Assembly: GCA_035495315.1 (NCBI GenBank)
Contig: DATJGF010000044.1
Span: forward strand, 79,510 to 143,509
Source: DATJGF01 sp035495315
Lineage (GTDB): Bacteria; Verrucomicrobiota; Verrucomicrobiia; Limisphaerales; UBA8199
Length of the DNA stretch: 64,000 nucleotides
Direction of reading: 5' to 3'
The translations under genes and the position numbers were made by a program. Positions within the stretch are counted from its first letter, which is position 1; each line of letters opens with the position of its first letter. The notes beneath the pieces are model-generated. The model searched no databases and was not told where the DNA came from. It saw only the letters and a list, made by a program, of their open reading frames with translations. Shown here piece after piece: positions 1 to 8,512 of this stretch.

Positions 1-1145
1 GTCACACCTTCGGCCGCCGCGCCTGATAATTTAACAAACTCAGGATCCACCAGGCGGTCGAAACCGAAAAATCCCGCTTTGATACCTGCAGCCCGCAACT
101 CCCCCGCCAGCGGACCGGTTTCCGTTGGGTTACCCCAGAAAACCACCGCATCGGGGTCCGCCTGTTTCACCACCGCGATCAGTGTGGTGAATGCATGCTC
201 GCCATCTTTGAAATTGATCTCCTGCAGGATCGGTCGACCAAGACGACGCACCGCATCGACAAATGGCCGAACGCCAACTCGCCCGGGACGGTTGTTGGCT
301 CGCAGCACCACGATCCGGCTCAAGTTAAGATCGCGCACGATCAACTCCGCGAGCGCATAACCTTGTTGTCGGTTGTCGGGAAAAACCCGAAGCAACCATG
401 GGATTTGCGTTTCGGTCAGGGACGGATCCGGGTCCGAACAATTGACCATAAAGGTCTCCAGCTTCAGCGAGGCGCGGAGCGCGACATGGGTTGCGTCACC
501 ATCGATGGTTCCGAGGTACGCGAGCACTTCGTTATCGGCGAACTCTACCGCAATATTGGCCGCGCTGCCCCATTGCGGCGAATCGGCTTTCTCCAGCAAC
601 TCAAACGGCAGTTCACCTGGTTTGCGCGTGGCATTAGCCTCTTCAAACGCCAGAACAGCACCGCGCTTGCTCATCTCACCGCGCGCGGCCTCCGGCCCGT
701 ACGGCGGCGGACTCAGCAGGCCCACTTTTAAACTTTTGAGATCGGATGGAGGCGCATAATCACGGCCCGGGCCGCGGAATGGCAGGCGTGTCAGCCAATA
801 CCTAAAGTAAGGAACGATATTCCGGTAAGGCAGCAACTCAGCAGGGGCGCCTCCGTAATACGGATAATCGCCTTCTTGTGACTGCACCGACGCAGTCCCG
901 GGCGCCAGCAGAGGCTCGCTGACGTAGTTCGTGTTCTTATCCTCTTTGTCGCTATATTGGGCCGCGTCGATTGGAAAACAAGTCAGGATGCTAAACGATA
1001 CAACGAATGATGGAAGGAGCCACAGCGGGAGAATAGGACTACCTGAATGTGGTTCTTCCTCTCGCCTTCGGAGGGGGGGCCGGGGTGAGGGGTGCCTTCT
1101 TATTGCACGATACCGGTTAACGCAAAAGGCGAGTAAAATCTTCAT
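1..1145 (-). CDS. LivK-like periplasmic substrate-binding protein (partial, 3' end outside window)
   Basis: Partial gene, at least 381 codons, running off the left edge. I translated it by hand from ATG at 1145. The mature part reads like a type I periplasmic binding fold of the branched-chain amino acid receptor family (Peripla_BP_6). It has a KVGLLSPPPYGPEA opening strand, a region AYLGTIDGDATHVAL, then RIVVLRANNRPGR and a C-terminal DAVVFWGNPTETGPL followed by AAGIKAGFFGFDRLVDPEF. Such proteins bind small ligands in the periplasm for ABC import or sensing, but no LivHMGF genes are visible here. Its ATG overlaps the stop of the Rid-family gene as ATGA, so the two are probably translationally coupled. 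Odd point: residues about 17-31 are encoded by a palindromic repeat (1055-1097) lying between the basic N-terminus and the hydrophobic segment PLWLLPSFVVSFSIL of the export signal. The ligand is unknown. Confidence 0.8.
   Translation of the reverse strand, partial: MKILLAFCVNRYRAIRRHPSPRPPLRRREEEPHSGSPILPLWLLPSFVVSFSILTCFPIDAAQYSDKEDKNTNYVSEPLLAPGTASVQSQEGDYPYYGGAPAELLPYRNIVPYFRYWLTRLPFRGPGRDYAPPSDLKSLKVGLLSPPPYGPEAARGEMSKRGAVLAFEEANATRKPGELPFELLEKADSPQWGSAANIAVEFADNEVLAYLGTIDGDATHVALRASLKLETFMVNCSDPDPSLTETQIPWLLRVFPDNRQQGYALAELIVRDLNLSRIVVLRANNRPGRVGVRPFVDAVRRLGRPILQEINFKDGEHAFTTLIAVVKQADPDAVVFWGNPTETGPLAGELRAAGIKAGFFGFDRLVDPEFVKLSGAAAEGV
1055..1097. repeat. palindromic repeat, CTCCCTCTCC/GGGGTGAGGGG family, inside a coding region
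   Basis: Copy of the dispersed palindrome seen also at 27912, 28003, 29385, 29569, 56129 and 57900. The core is a pyrimidine arm, a short turn and a purine arm, followed by a ggccggggtgaggggtgcc tail. Here it is read through in frame by the LivK-like gene. Confidence 0.75.
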
Positions 1146-1729
1146 AATCCTCGGTGCACGATAATTGCCAATGCCTCGATCTCCACCAACAGGTCACTGC
1201 GGCAAATCCGGGCCTGAATGCCCGTGCTTGCGGGATAAGGATCAAGACCCAGCGCGGCAAAGAACTCATTGCGGATTTCATTGAAGGCTTTGTAGTCGCG
1301 CTCGATATCCCTCAGGTAGCAGGTCGTACGCACAATGTCCTGCCAGGTGGCGCCTTCATTTTCCAAAAGCCTGGTAATGTTGTGGTAAGTTCGCCATAGC
1401 TGTGCGCGGAAATCGCCTGGATAGAGCGTCTGGCCTTTGGGGCCGATACTGGCAGTGCCACTAATCAGCAGATGTGTAACCCCTCCCGGCAGTTCGACGC
1501 GCAAGCCTCGCGTAAAAGCGCTGCCATACTCGGAGGCCTCATTAAGGACTTCAGGGGCTTCGATGGCCTTTTTCTTCACCGGCACCCTACCCTTAGGCAG
1601 CCGCTTAATTAGACCCGTTGGTGCCGGCTCGCACGGCGGAAGACCCAGCGCTCGCCTTTCCAACTTCTCCGCATCAGAGTAAGTAACCTTCGATATTTCA
1701 GGTTCCGAGTTGGTAATGATTGCCTTCAT
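1142..1729 (-). CDS. Rid (YjgF/YER057c/UK114) family protein, non-canonical
   Basis: 195 residues. The C-terminal two thirds (about 70-192) form a Rid domain, with GVTHLLISGTASI, GDFRAQLWRTYHNITRLL, VRTTCYLRDIERDY and LLVEIEALAI. Canonical RidA hydrolyses reactive enamines and imines using an arginine in a PARS motif just before the VEIEA strand. Here the equivalent stretch is PASTGIQAR, so that arginine appears replaced and classical imine deaminase activity is doubtful. About 65 extra N-terminal residues with a basic, proline-rich linker precede the domain. No export signal is seen, so it is probably cytoplasmic, unlike the other products of the operon. The gene follows the propeller gene by 4 bases and overlaps the LivK-like gene by 4 bases. 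Function is inferred only at family level. Confidence 0.85.
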   Translation of the reverse strand: MKAIITNSEPEISKVTYSDAEKLERRALGLPPCEPAPTGLIKRLPKGRVPVKKKAIEAPEVLNEASEYGSAFTRGLRVELPGGVTHLLISGTASIGPKGQTLYPGDFRAQLWRTYHNITRLLENEGATWQDIVRTTCYLRDIERDYKAFNEIRNEFFAALGLDPYPASTGIQARICRSDLLVEIEALAIIVHRGL

Positions 1730-1733
1730 AAAG

Positions 1734-2984
1734 TCAGTCCTTGTCGTTTTTCTCGAGTACCCTCGCTATGGTCTTTGGGCGCGTCGCAAAAATTCCGTGT
1801 CCAAGTCCATCCGAGGTGGCGAACCACGCTTCCCGGTCGCTGACCCAAATCCCGAGGACAAAGTCGTTCGGCAAATGACTCGACATTTTGCGGGTTTCGA
1901 TAGGCTTGGCCGCGCGAACCAATTGGATCACTCCTTCACCCTTTTCATTAGTGAAACAGTTGACCCAGTCATTTCCGTCGGTGACAGATACGCCCCGATC
2001 GGTGCCGATCCATGCGACGCGCCCGTGAGCCCAGATGAAATTGACAAAATTTGATAATAGGGGGGATTTCTTTTCCTGCCAGGTGTGCCAGCGCAAACCG
2101 TCATAGCGGGACATGCCGAAGTAGGTCCCTTGCCACAGAACGCCATCCTCCCACGCGATCCAGGATGTAATGTCGTTCACAGGGCCGTCATCGGGGACCA
2201 GATCAAAATGAAAATCCCGGTCTGGATCACGGTGTTCCTTAAAAATGCCCTTGGAGAACTCGTACTCCAGAATTCCGCCACCCCAGACTCCAACAAACAA
2301 ACGGTCTTTTGCTCCTTTGACCGAATAAACCCACGGCTCATGCATTACCGTGTTGTTGTGATCGTAAATGCTCCAGCCTCCGGTCTTCAGATTCAACGCT
2401 CCGAGACCCGCCGCGGTTGCTACCCACAAGGTCTCCCCAACGATATCAACTCCGTAGACGACATTGTTGGGCAGACCGCTGCCGGTCTGCGTGTAAGTCG
2501 TAATACGACCGGCGCTGTAGCAGTTCAGCCCTCGCATTGTGCCAATCCACATCTCCCCGGTTCGAGTATCCTCAACCATGCACATGACCATCGGGTGAGT
2601 GAGTCCATCTTCGACCCCGATGCGGCGAAATTTTCCATCTTCGCGCACCACCGCGCCTTTATAGGTGCCGACCCAAAGTCGCCCATCGCTTGCGGTCAGC
2701 ACACAGTGCACTTTGTGCGTCGGCATGCCTTCCTTCACGCCGAAATTCTCGAAGCGCTCGATGAGGGGGAAGGGCAAAGGCGCTTCAGCAGCGGCGGGGA
2801 AAGGTTTAAGCATCGCGACTGCAAAAAGGAGTCCCAAGGCCCCGCACGACAGCGTTTTGGACTGCGCCAGTCCTCTGACGCTTTTGAACGCCGCTGAATT
2901 TCTGGACAGCGCCAGAGGACTGGCGCACTCCAAAACCTCGCGGCGCTGCAGCGGCGCAAGGGAAAAGGCGCGATTTGCTCTCAT
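1734..2984 (-). CDS. secreted two-component-regulator-type beta-propeller protein
   Basis: 416 residues from ATG 2984, which has an AAAGGAAAC ribosome site 5-13 bases upstream. A GTG at 3008 overlaps the previous stop and is the alternative start. The protein is a chain of Reg_prop-like repeats: LWVGTYKGAVV, MWIGTMRGLN, LWVATAAGLGAL, LWQGTYFGMSRYDG, AWIGTDRGVSV, AWFATSDGLG. In hybrid sensors this propeller is fused to a kinase; here nothing follows it, so it is a stand-alone periplasmic propeller. The N-terminus is odd: residues 18-43 come from an in-frame palindromic repeat, and the hydrophobic signal core LGLLFAVAMLKPFPAAAEA comes after it. It lies in a redox-type operon. Its ligand or partner is not known. 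Confidence 0.8.
   Translation of the reverse strand: MRANRAFSLAPLQRREVLECASPLALSRNSAAFKSVRGLAQSKTLSCGALGLLFAVAMLKPFPAAAEAPLPFPLIERFENFGVKEGMPTHKVHCVLTASDGRLWVGTYKGAVVREDGKFRRIGVEDGLTHPMVMCMVEDTRTGEMWIGTMRGLNCYSAGRITTYTQTGSGLPNNVVYGVDIVGETLWVATAAGLGALNLKTGGWSIYDHNNTVMHEPWVYSVKGAKDRLFVGVWGGGILEYEFSKGIFKEHRDPDRDFHFDLVPDDGPVNDITSWIAWEDGVLWQGTYFGMSRYDGLRWHTWQEKKSPLLSNFVNFIWAHGRVAWIGTDRGVSVTDGNDWVNCFTNEKGEGVIQLVRAAKPIETRKMSSHLPNDFVLGIWVSDREAWFATSDGLGHGIFATRPKTIARVLEKNDKD
2858..2932. repeat. inverted repeat, TGCGCCAGTCC/GGACTGGCGCA family, inside a coding region
   Basis: The arms tggactgcgccagtcc... (2858-2881) and the complementary 2909-2932 match at 22 of 24 positions around a 27-base centre. A second copy of the family is at 56256-56326. 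This copy lies in frame inside the signal-peptide region of the propeller gene. Confidence 0.85.
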
Positions 2985-3004
2985 ATTGTTTCCTTTCTTT
3001 ACGG

Positions 3005-4966
3005 TCACAGCGTTTTCAGAAACTCGATCAGATCATTCAGTTGAATTTTGTTCATGTAACTGCTGACACCATGCAGGTCATTGGTGTTGTAAAGGGTCCA
3101 GAGTTCTTCCAGGGATTGAGCGCGGCCGTCGTGTAGATAAGGAGCCGAGGCGGCAATGCCTAGAAGATGCGGCGTATCAAACGACTTGGTCGTGTCGCTG
3201 GGACCCTTGGTACCCACATTGAAGGAAGTCCGCACGGTATACAGAGGCGGCCGATGGCAGGTGTCGCAGCGACGCTCGCGCGGAATCACTTTCCCCTCCG
3301 GCGTGTGCGTCGCAAAGAAAATCGCACGGCCTCGTTCTTGCGATGGGTTGAGTTTGCCGCCAGTCATTTGAACTCCACGCGATGGCGGCCGCGAATTGAT
3401 GAACGCAGTCAGATCGCGCAGTGCTTTTGGGGGAAATGGATCGGTTCGCATCAGGACCTTGGCGAATCGAGGACCGCACTGGACTTCGAGGCTTGGGTTT
3501 TTTCCGTTCCACTTGAAGGGGCCCGTTCCGGCGACTCCCATGAGGCTCCGGTTGTCGAGCAGATTGTCGCCGATGCCATCGCCATCAAAATCATAGCTGA
3601 GGCCATCGACATGGCCGTCGGGATGGCATGACCGGCAAGAAAACTGGTGTTGAAAGGTATAGGCGGCACTGGTGAAGACCCTTTCTCCGCGGCGAATAGG
3701 GTCGTCCAAGCCTTCGTCACCGATTTGGATCCTGCCGAGCGTTCTCAGACTTCGCGTATCGACCACCAACACGCTGTCTGCCAAACGCTCCGCCACGAAC
3801 AGCGTCTGACCGTCCGGACTCAGCGCGAGTTGACGCGGATTGCGTTTAGTCCGAATTCGACCAAGCACGTATTCGCTCGAGAGCGACAGATCATAGATGG
3901 CATCGCTCCTGGCCGCCGGAGTGGCTGTCTCCAACCAACGCTCCACGCGGTCTAGATCCACCACCGAGACCACATCTGCTCCACCCGAAGCTATGTAGGC
4001 ACGTTTGCCGTGAGAATCGACAATGATCCCGGACGGATCGGCAAAGTAATCGTTAGCCTCATCCAAAGGCATTTGAATTATGCCGCCATGCTTCAGATCG
4101 GTGATGGCCAGGCCGCTTGACATCACCCAGCCATGAGCCACCTGCGTTATCGGCACAAGGTTGCGGACCTTGACCAGGGGATTCAGCGCCCACGCACGCG
4201 AGGGCACGACACAAATGCCTTCCGATAGATGCGCTGATTCGAGGCTCTCGCGCCGGATCGCTCGCGCCGCTACCGCATCGACAATGGTCACTTCAGAGGA
4301 CGGCACCGATTTCAACGAAGACAGTCCCACCATGCGATTGGCGACCAAGGCGCGTGCCCCATCAGCAGTTGCTGTCACCGCATAGGGCTCGCGCCCGGCT
4401 GCCACACGACTGATCTCCTGCAAAGGAAAAGCCGCTAGAACCGAAATATCGTCAGATATTGAGTTGGCCACCACCAGGCGAGAACCGACGCTGGTTGAGC
4501 AAAACGCAATTCCCAACGGGCCGGCGCCGACAGCAATTGAGCCCACCTCGCGAAACGTGGTGGTATCGAGGGCGATCACCCTGTCCCCGCCTCGGCAAGT
4601 TACAAACAAGTTTGTGCCGGCGGGATCAAGAGCGAGACCGAACGGTGCACCGCTGACTTTTACTGTCCGTTTCACCTTTCGAGTGACGACATCGGCCTGC
4701 ACCACTTCATCGCGATCATCCAAGGCAAGCCAAACTTTACTGCCGTCAGGCGACACCACGATCCCGGCGGGGGAAGCATGATGCGGTCTGGGTTTGGCCC
4801 ACGCGAGGCGGTTGGTTGACACCAAATGGCAGTTGAAGCAACTCATGCCGGAAACATCCTGATGAAAAGACTTAAGTCGCATATGCGCTTTGGCTCCCTC
4901 ATGCACTGCGTACATGAAACCAATCACTGCCACCGCCGGCATGAGCAGAAGAAGTCGAATTCTCAT
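3005..4966 (-). CDS. YVTN beta-propeller / MauG-like c-type cytochrome
   Basis: 653 residues. The N-terminal hydrophobic segment LLLLMPAVAVIGFMYAV should target it to the periplasm or anchor it. A first haem site, CFNCH, is at about residue 43. A YVTN-type propeller follows (GSKVWLALDDRDEV, TNLFVTCRGGDRVIALD, KRAYIASGGADVVSVVD, TLFVAERLADSVLVVD). The C-terminal third resembles di-haem peroxidase/MauG proteins, with CRSCHPDGHVDG, CDTCH and the typical DTPHLLGIAASAPYLHDG loop. Three CxxCH motifs imply three covalent c-haems. Families of this type oxidise or pass electrons in the periplasm; the substrate cannot be told from sequence. It starts 5 bases after the upstream gene stops, and its stop overlaps a GTG of the next gene, so it is in the middle of the operon. 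Confidence 0.88.
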   Translation of the reverse strand: MRIRLLLLMPAVAVIGFMYAVHEGAKAHMRLKSFHQDVSGMSCFNCHLVSTNRLAWAKPRPHHASPAGIVVSPDGSKVWLALDDRDEVVQADVVTRKVKRTVKVSGAPFGLALDPAGTNLFVTCRGGDRVIALDTTTFREVGSIAVGAGPLGIAFCSTSVGSRLVVANSISDDISVLAAFPLQEISRVAAGREPYAVTATADGARALVANRMVGLSSLKSVPSSEVTIVDAVAARAIRRESLESAHLSEGICVVPSRAWALNPLVKVRNLVPITQVAHGWVMSSGLAITDLKHGGIIQMPLDEANDYFADPSGIIVDSHGKRAYIASGGADVVSVVDLDRVERWLETATPAARSDAIYDLSLSSEYVLGRIRTKRNPRQLALSPDGQTLFVAERLADSVLVVDTRSLRTLGRIQIGDEGLDDPIRRGERVFTSAAYTFQHQFSCRSCHPDGHVDGLSYDFDGDGIGDNLLDNRSLMGVAGTGPFKWNGKNPSLEVQCGPRFAKVLMRTDPFPPKALRDLTAFINSRPPSRGVQMTGGKLNPSQERGRAIFFATHTPEGKVIPRERRCDTCHRPPLYTVRTSFNVGTKGPSDTTKSFDTPHLLGIAASAPYLHDGRAQSLEELWTLYNTNDLHGVSSYMNKIQLNDLIEFLKTL

Positions 4967-4970
4967 CAGG

Positions 4971-6479
4971 TCACCGTTTGGCCTGTGTCAGGCTGGGTGT
5001 ATCCAGCGTGAACCGTGGTACCGGCGCACGGACCGCTAAAGGACGATGATTGCTTGGTGCATGGTTAGGAGGTTCGTGACAACCGATGCAGGCACGATTT
5101 TCTCCTGGGCGCACCCAGATCATCGGCGCCACTCGTCGCAACAAGTGCCCTTGGTCATCGAGGGCTTCCAAGCCCAGGGGCATATCCGCCGGCACCTCCG
5201 CCATAAATGAGCCATCGGTCTGCACCGGCACTTCTCCCAACACGCGACTCTTGCCCGGCGCAGGCTCTGCCACCACGCGAACACGAGTTGCCCGGCTCTC
5301 TGATTGCTTTGCCTCATACGACGTGTAGTTCACGTTCAGACAAAGGATTTCTCCGGTGGATTTTGTTGTATCAACCGTTGAAAGCCGGCCCATCGGTTGC
5401 GAATGGGCGCTGATTTTGATCACCTCGAAACTGTCCCAGGCTGGATCGGTAAAGAGTGCCTGGCTCAGGTCTGTCTTGTCCAGGTCTATCGCGTAAACGG
5501 CCAACAACGGTCTCGACCCGGCTCCTGTCCCTGTGGCTGCGCTCACGACCAATCCGTGCTCGTCTCCCCGTTCGACTGACCCGACACGGTCACAATCAAC
5601 AATGGATAAACGTTCCGGAGCCGCAAACGGTCGTGCACATCGGATGAATTCAATTCCATTGGCATCACACCCGAAAACCGACTGCGAAACGAGATAGAGA
5701 ATGCGCGTGCCATCAACCTGCCTGGGCCGACGTATCGTGCCCGGCCGATCTTCAGGCCGAGAAAACTCGCTGATCTCAGTCCCATCGTTATTAATTGTAT
5801 ACAACCCACAGGTCACGGTTCCCTTGTTCGTCTGGCGGGTTCCGACAAAAAGAATCCGGCCGTCCTCGAGCACGGTGGGATCAGAAACGCTGACGGACGT
5901 AAAGGTAAGCGCTTTTGGCTGCTCACCGGGACCCTGTGAATAGAGGACACCCGTTGGTGTGTCACCAGTTTTCGCCACGGGCGAGATAAACAATAGACGT
6001 CCGTCTGGAAGCAGGGCCGGGTTCGCAGCGCCACCAGGCATTATCGTGAGCGGGCGCGGCTGTCGTGCGCCCAATTCGGTCTCGTAGATTTGCCATTCAC
6101 TTGAGGACGTCGCCTTGGCGCAGAACAATACGCGCTTGCCATCACAAGTGACCTGCGGATCGCCCGCTGAGAAAAGGCCGCCGGAGAGCACCTGCAAGCG
6201 CTTGAACTCAGAATCGGCGAGGATGACTCGAGACCCGGCGGGATAACGGAGGTCCAACAAGTCAACCGCAGCCGCCGGGTTGCCCTTGCTGGCGGGCGAT
6301 TGGGTAAAGACGAAACCGGGATGAAGCACAGAGGATGAACAATCGAGGACTGAAACCAAGAGGCACGTGGCAAACCCTATGCGTAGAAGACGCAGCACAC
6401 GAGTTGGGATGTTGCGTCGCAACAAACAAATCCCCTGGTAGTCCATGCATCGCGGTAAGTTCCGCCCTGCTCTGTTCAT
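4971..6479 (-). CDS. PD40 propeller protein with C-terminal hydrazine-synthase-alpha-like haem motif
   Basis: About 502 residues from ATG 6479; a GTG at 6533 and an ATG at 6446 are alternatives. The N-terminus has the hydrophobic segment LLRIGFATCLLVSVLDCSSS, a possible lipoprotein signal. The body carries PD40/WD40-like strands (LLDLRYPAGSRVILAD, PALLPDGRLLFISPV, PTVLEDGRILFVGTR, PRQVDGTRILYLVS). The end has VRPGENRACIGCHEPPN, the single-CxxCH pattern found in the hydrazine synthase alpha-like family that is widespread in bacteria with no anammox metabolism. I therefore call the fold, not the reaction. The gene starts 19 bases after the ASPIC gene and stops 4 bases before the cytochrome, so it is co-transcribed with both. 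Probably periplasmic. Confidence 0.8.
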   Translation of the reverse strand: MNRAGRNLPRCMDYQGICLLRRNIPTRVLRLLRIGFATCLLVSVLDCSSSVLHPGFVFTQSPASKGNPAAAVDLLDLRYPAGSRVILADSEFKRLQVLSGGLFSAGDPQVTCDGKRVLFCAKATSSSEWQIYETELGARQPRPLTIMPGGAANPALLPDGRLLFISPVAKTGDTPTGVLYSQGPGEQPKALTFTSVSVSDPTVLEDGRILFVGTRQTNKGTVTCGLYTINNDGTEISEFSRPEDRPGTIRRPRQVDGTRILYLVSQSVFGCDANGIEFIRCARPFAAPERLSIVDCDRVGSVERGDEHGLVVSAATGTGAGSRPLLAVYAIDLDKTDLSQALFTDPAWDSFEVIKISAHSQPMGRLSTVDTTKSTGEILCLNVNYTSYEAKQSESRATRVRVVAEPAPGKSRVLGEVPVQTDGSFMAEVPADMPLGLEALDDQGHLLRRVAPMIWVRPGENRACIGCHEPPNHAPSNHRPLAVRAPVPRFTLDTPSLTQAKR

Positions 6480-6498
6480 GCGGCATGCCCTCGGAGTC

Positions 6499-8238
6499 TC
6501 AAGAGTGTTTACCGTTTTCGCCAAGGGGCTCACGCACCTTTAAGATTTGATCCACTTTGACGTTCTCCAGCACTTCAGTTTGCCGGCTGGGCCAATGGAT
6601 CTCCACGCGTTCGATGGTCTTGGCGGCGCCCAACCCAAAGTGCAAACGTCGATCGCTCTGGGTTAGGAATCCAAATGGACAGCGCGACTCTGCAATATAG
6701 CTCTTGCCACCTGCCGAAACCTTCACCTTGGCGCCGAACCCGTCGCGGTTGCTCTTGGTTCCCTCCAAATCCAAGGTGAGCCAGTGATTCGCGGAGCGAT
6801 CGCGATTATGCAGTAGAAAAGGCCTATCCGCGATGGTGGTTATCAGCAAGTCGATGCGGCCATCGTTGTCATAATCGACCGCCGCACATCCGCGTGCTCG
6901 AATTTTGGTTCTAAAAAATGCGCCGCCTTTTTCGACCGCATCGCTGTAGCCGCCTTCGCCCGAATTTTGCAGCAGCAGACTCTCCCAACCGACCAGGTAA
7001 TGGGGGTCGCCGTTGGCGATGCAAATATCGAGATGACCATCATTGTCAAAATCGATGAAACATCCTCCCCAGCCTACAAATTGCGCCGTTAAACCTCCGA
7101 GGCCTGAAGCCATCATGCGGTCGTCGTAAACGCCCTTGGCTGTACCCATGTAGAGCGAGCCGTAACCGAAACGCGTCACCAAAATGTCTTCCAGGCCGTC
7201 ACCATTGCAGTCGCCAATGGTTGCCGCCATGGAACCGGCCGCCTCGCCCATCGCATTGAAAGCAACCCCAGCCTCGGGGGCAACATCTCGGAAATGACCT
7301 TTCCCGTCATTGACTAACAAAACGTTGGGGGTGCCATCGTTCGAAATGTAAAGATCGGCCGCGCCATCGTCATTATAATCAAAGACCGCTACGGACATCG
7401 CTCGATGGCCGGCGATCCTGATGCCGGAGGAATCGCTTACGTCCTCGAAGGTGCCGTTGCCGCGATTGCGATAGAGTTTGTTGAATTGCGGTTTGTAAGC
7501 CAGCGGGCCCGGATATGCATCCGGGTTGAAATAGAGTTGGTACTTCGGATCGAACGTCAGGTAATTGGCCACAAACAAATCCAGATAACCGTCGTTGTCC
7601 GCATCGAAGAAAACCGCCCCGATGGCCGTGCCACCGCTGTCGGCAACCCCCGCCTTTTCGGTAACATCCTCGAAGGTGCCGTCGCCCCGGTTGTGATAAA
7701 GGTGACAACCACCTACTCCGGTGACGAAAAGATCGATGTGGCCATCATTGTCGTAGTCAGCGGCAACTGCCGCAGTACAGTATCCGATTCCTGCCAGTCC
7801 GGCCTTTCGCGTCACGTCTTCAAACGTCCCATCGCCGCGGTTACGATAGAGCCGATTGGGCTGCCGAACCGTTCCAGACGCGTGGTGAGTAACTCCTTCA
7901 AGGGGACCGGAATTCACCAAGTATAAATCCATCAAACCATCGCCGTCGAAATCCAGCCATGCGCCACCTGCTCCGTTCGATTCCAAAATGTTTGCAATCT
8001 TTGTGTCACAGAACTGGTGTACGTAAGTGATGCCCGCCTTTGTGGTGACATCCTCGAACAAGTCTTGAGCGCCAGCCGTAATTTGCGGCGTCACACTTGC
8101 CGCGTCGGCCTGACGCGCGGCAGCCGGGGGCGATTGCTTGCCGCATCCATTTGGAAACATCACCAGAAGAGATAACAAAAAAACCCACATCACCTCGTAA
8201 CAGCGGCGGAGAGAAAAGAAAGGCCGGCCGAATTTCAT
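6499..8238 (-). CDS. CRTAC1-type FG-GAP / ASPIC-UnbV lipoprotein
   Basis: 579 residues. The signal region MWVFLLSLLVMFPNGC ends in a cysteine, so it is probably a lipoprotein. The body contains many FG-GAP/VCBS calcium-binding-like repeats (WLDFDGDGLMDLYLVN, AADYDNDGHIDLFVTG, FFDADNDGYLDLFVAN, VFDYNDDGAADLYISN), which build an extracellular beta-propeller. The C-terminus is an ASPIC/UnbV domain: HWLTLDLEGTKSNRDGFGAKV, then LHFGLGAAKTIERVEIHWPS. Members are often called CRTAC1-like; biochemical roles in bacteria are largely unknown, with surface adhesion or complex scaffolding suggested. It is the first gene of the leftward operon, divergent from a LytTR response regulator. Two more proteins with this architecture lie at 10.2 and 20.7 kb. 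Confidence 0.9.
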   Translation of the reverse strand: MKFGRPFFSLRRCYEVMWVFLLSLLVMFPNGCGKQSPPAAARQADAASVTPQITAGAQDLFEDVTTKAGITYVHQFCDTKIANILESNGAGGAWLDFDGDGLMDLYLVNSGPLEGVTHHASGTVRQPNRLYRNRGDGTFEDVTRKAGLAGIGYCTAAVAADYDNDGHIDLFVTGVGGCHLYHNRGDGTFEDVTEKAGVADSGGTAIGAVFFDADNDGYLDLFVANYLTFDPKYQLYFNPDAYPGPLAYKPQFNKLYRNRGNGTFEDVSDSSGIRIAGHRAMSVAVFDYNDDGAADLYISNDGTPNVLLVNDGKGHFRDVAPEAGVAFNAMGEAAGSMAATIGDCNGDGLEDILVTRFGYGSLYMGTAKGVYDDRMMASGLGGLTAQFVGWGGCFIDFDNDGHLDICIANGDPHYLVGWESLLLQNSGEGGYSDAVEKGGAFFRTKIRARGCAAVDYDNDGRIDLLITTIADRPFLLHNRDRSANHWLTLDLEGTKSNRDGFGAKVKVSAGGKSYIAESRCPFGFLTQSDRRLHFGLGAAKTIERVEIHWPSRQTEVLENVKVDQILKVREPLGENGKHS

Positions 8239-8512
8239 AGCGAAACAGGCTCACAACACCTTGTCGCGATGTCTGAATTCATGGTTTCGGTTTGCGGTCA
8301 TTGTTCATTAACGACGTGGCTCTCCGCTCTCCATTTGTTGTGCTTTCCTACACATTTATTGAATTGTCGGCGCTTCCGCATGAGAACCACTATTGGCTTG
8401 GCTCCCGTCAACGACTGGAATTAAACTATACCCAGATGGACAAACCGGTCCTGACTTGCGCGGACGCAAACCTCGCGCCCCCGGTCGAGTAGTTGGTGAA
8501 GATCACTTTAAA
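8239..8512. promoter_or_regulatory. divergent intergenic region between the redox operon and a LytTR regulator gene
   Basis: 274 bases without a convincing gene, between divergent start codons. It must contain promoters for both directions. I did not find a clear LytTR-style pair of direct repeats by eye, so no operator is claimed. Confidence 0.35.

Noticed and set aside
1..1141. Plus-strand open frames covering 79-1164.
   Set aside because: They are shadows of the LivK-like gene on the minus strand, which gives a coherent family match over its whole length.
4971..6479. Hydrazine synthase alpha subunit implying anammox.
   Set aside because: Only the domain pattern is shared; no beta/gamma subunits or hydrazine dehydrogenase are present, and this domain is common in non-anammox bacteria.
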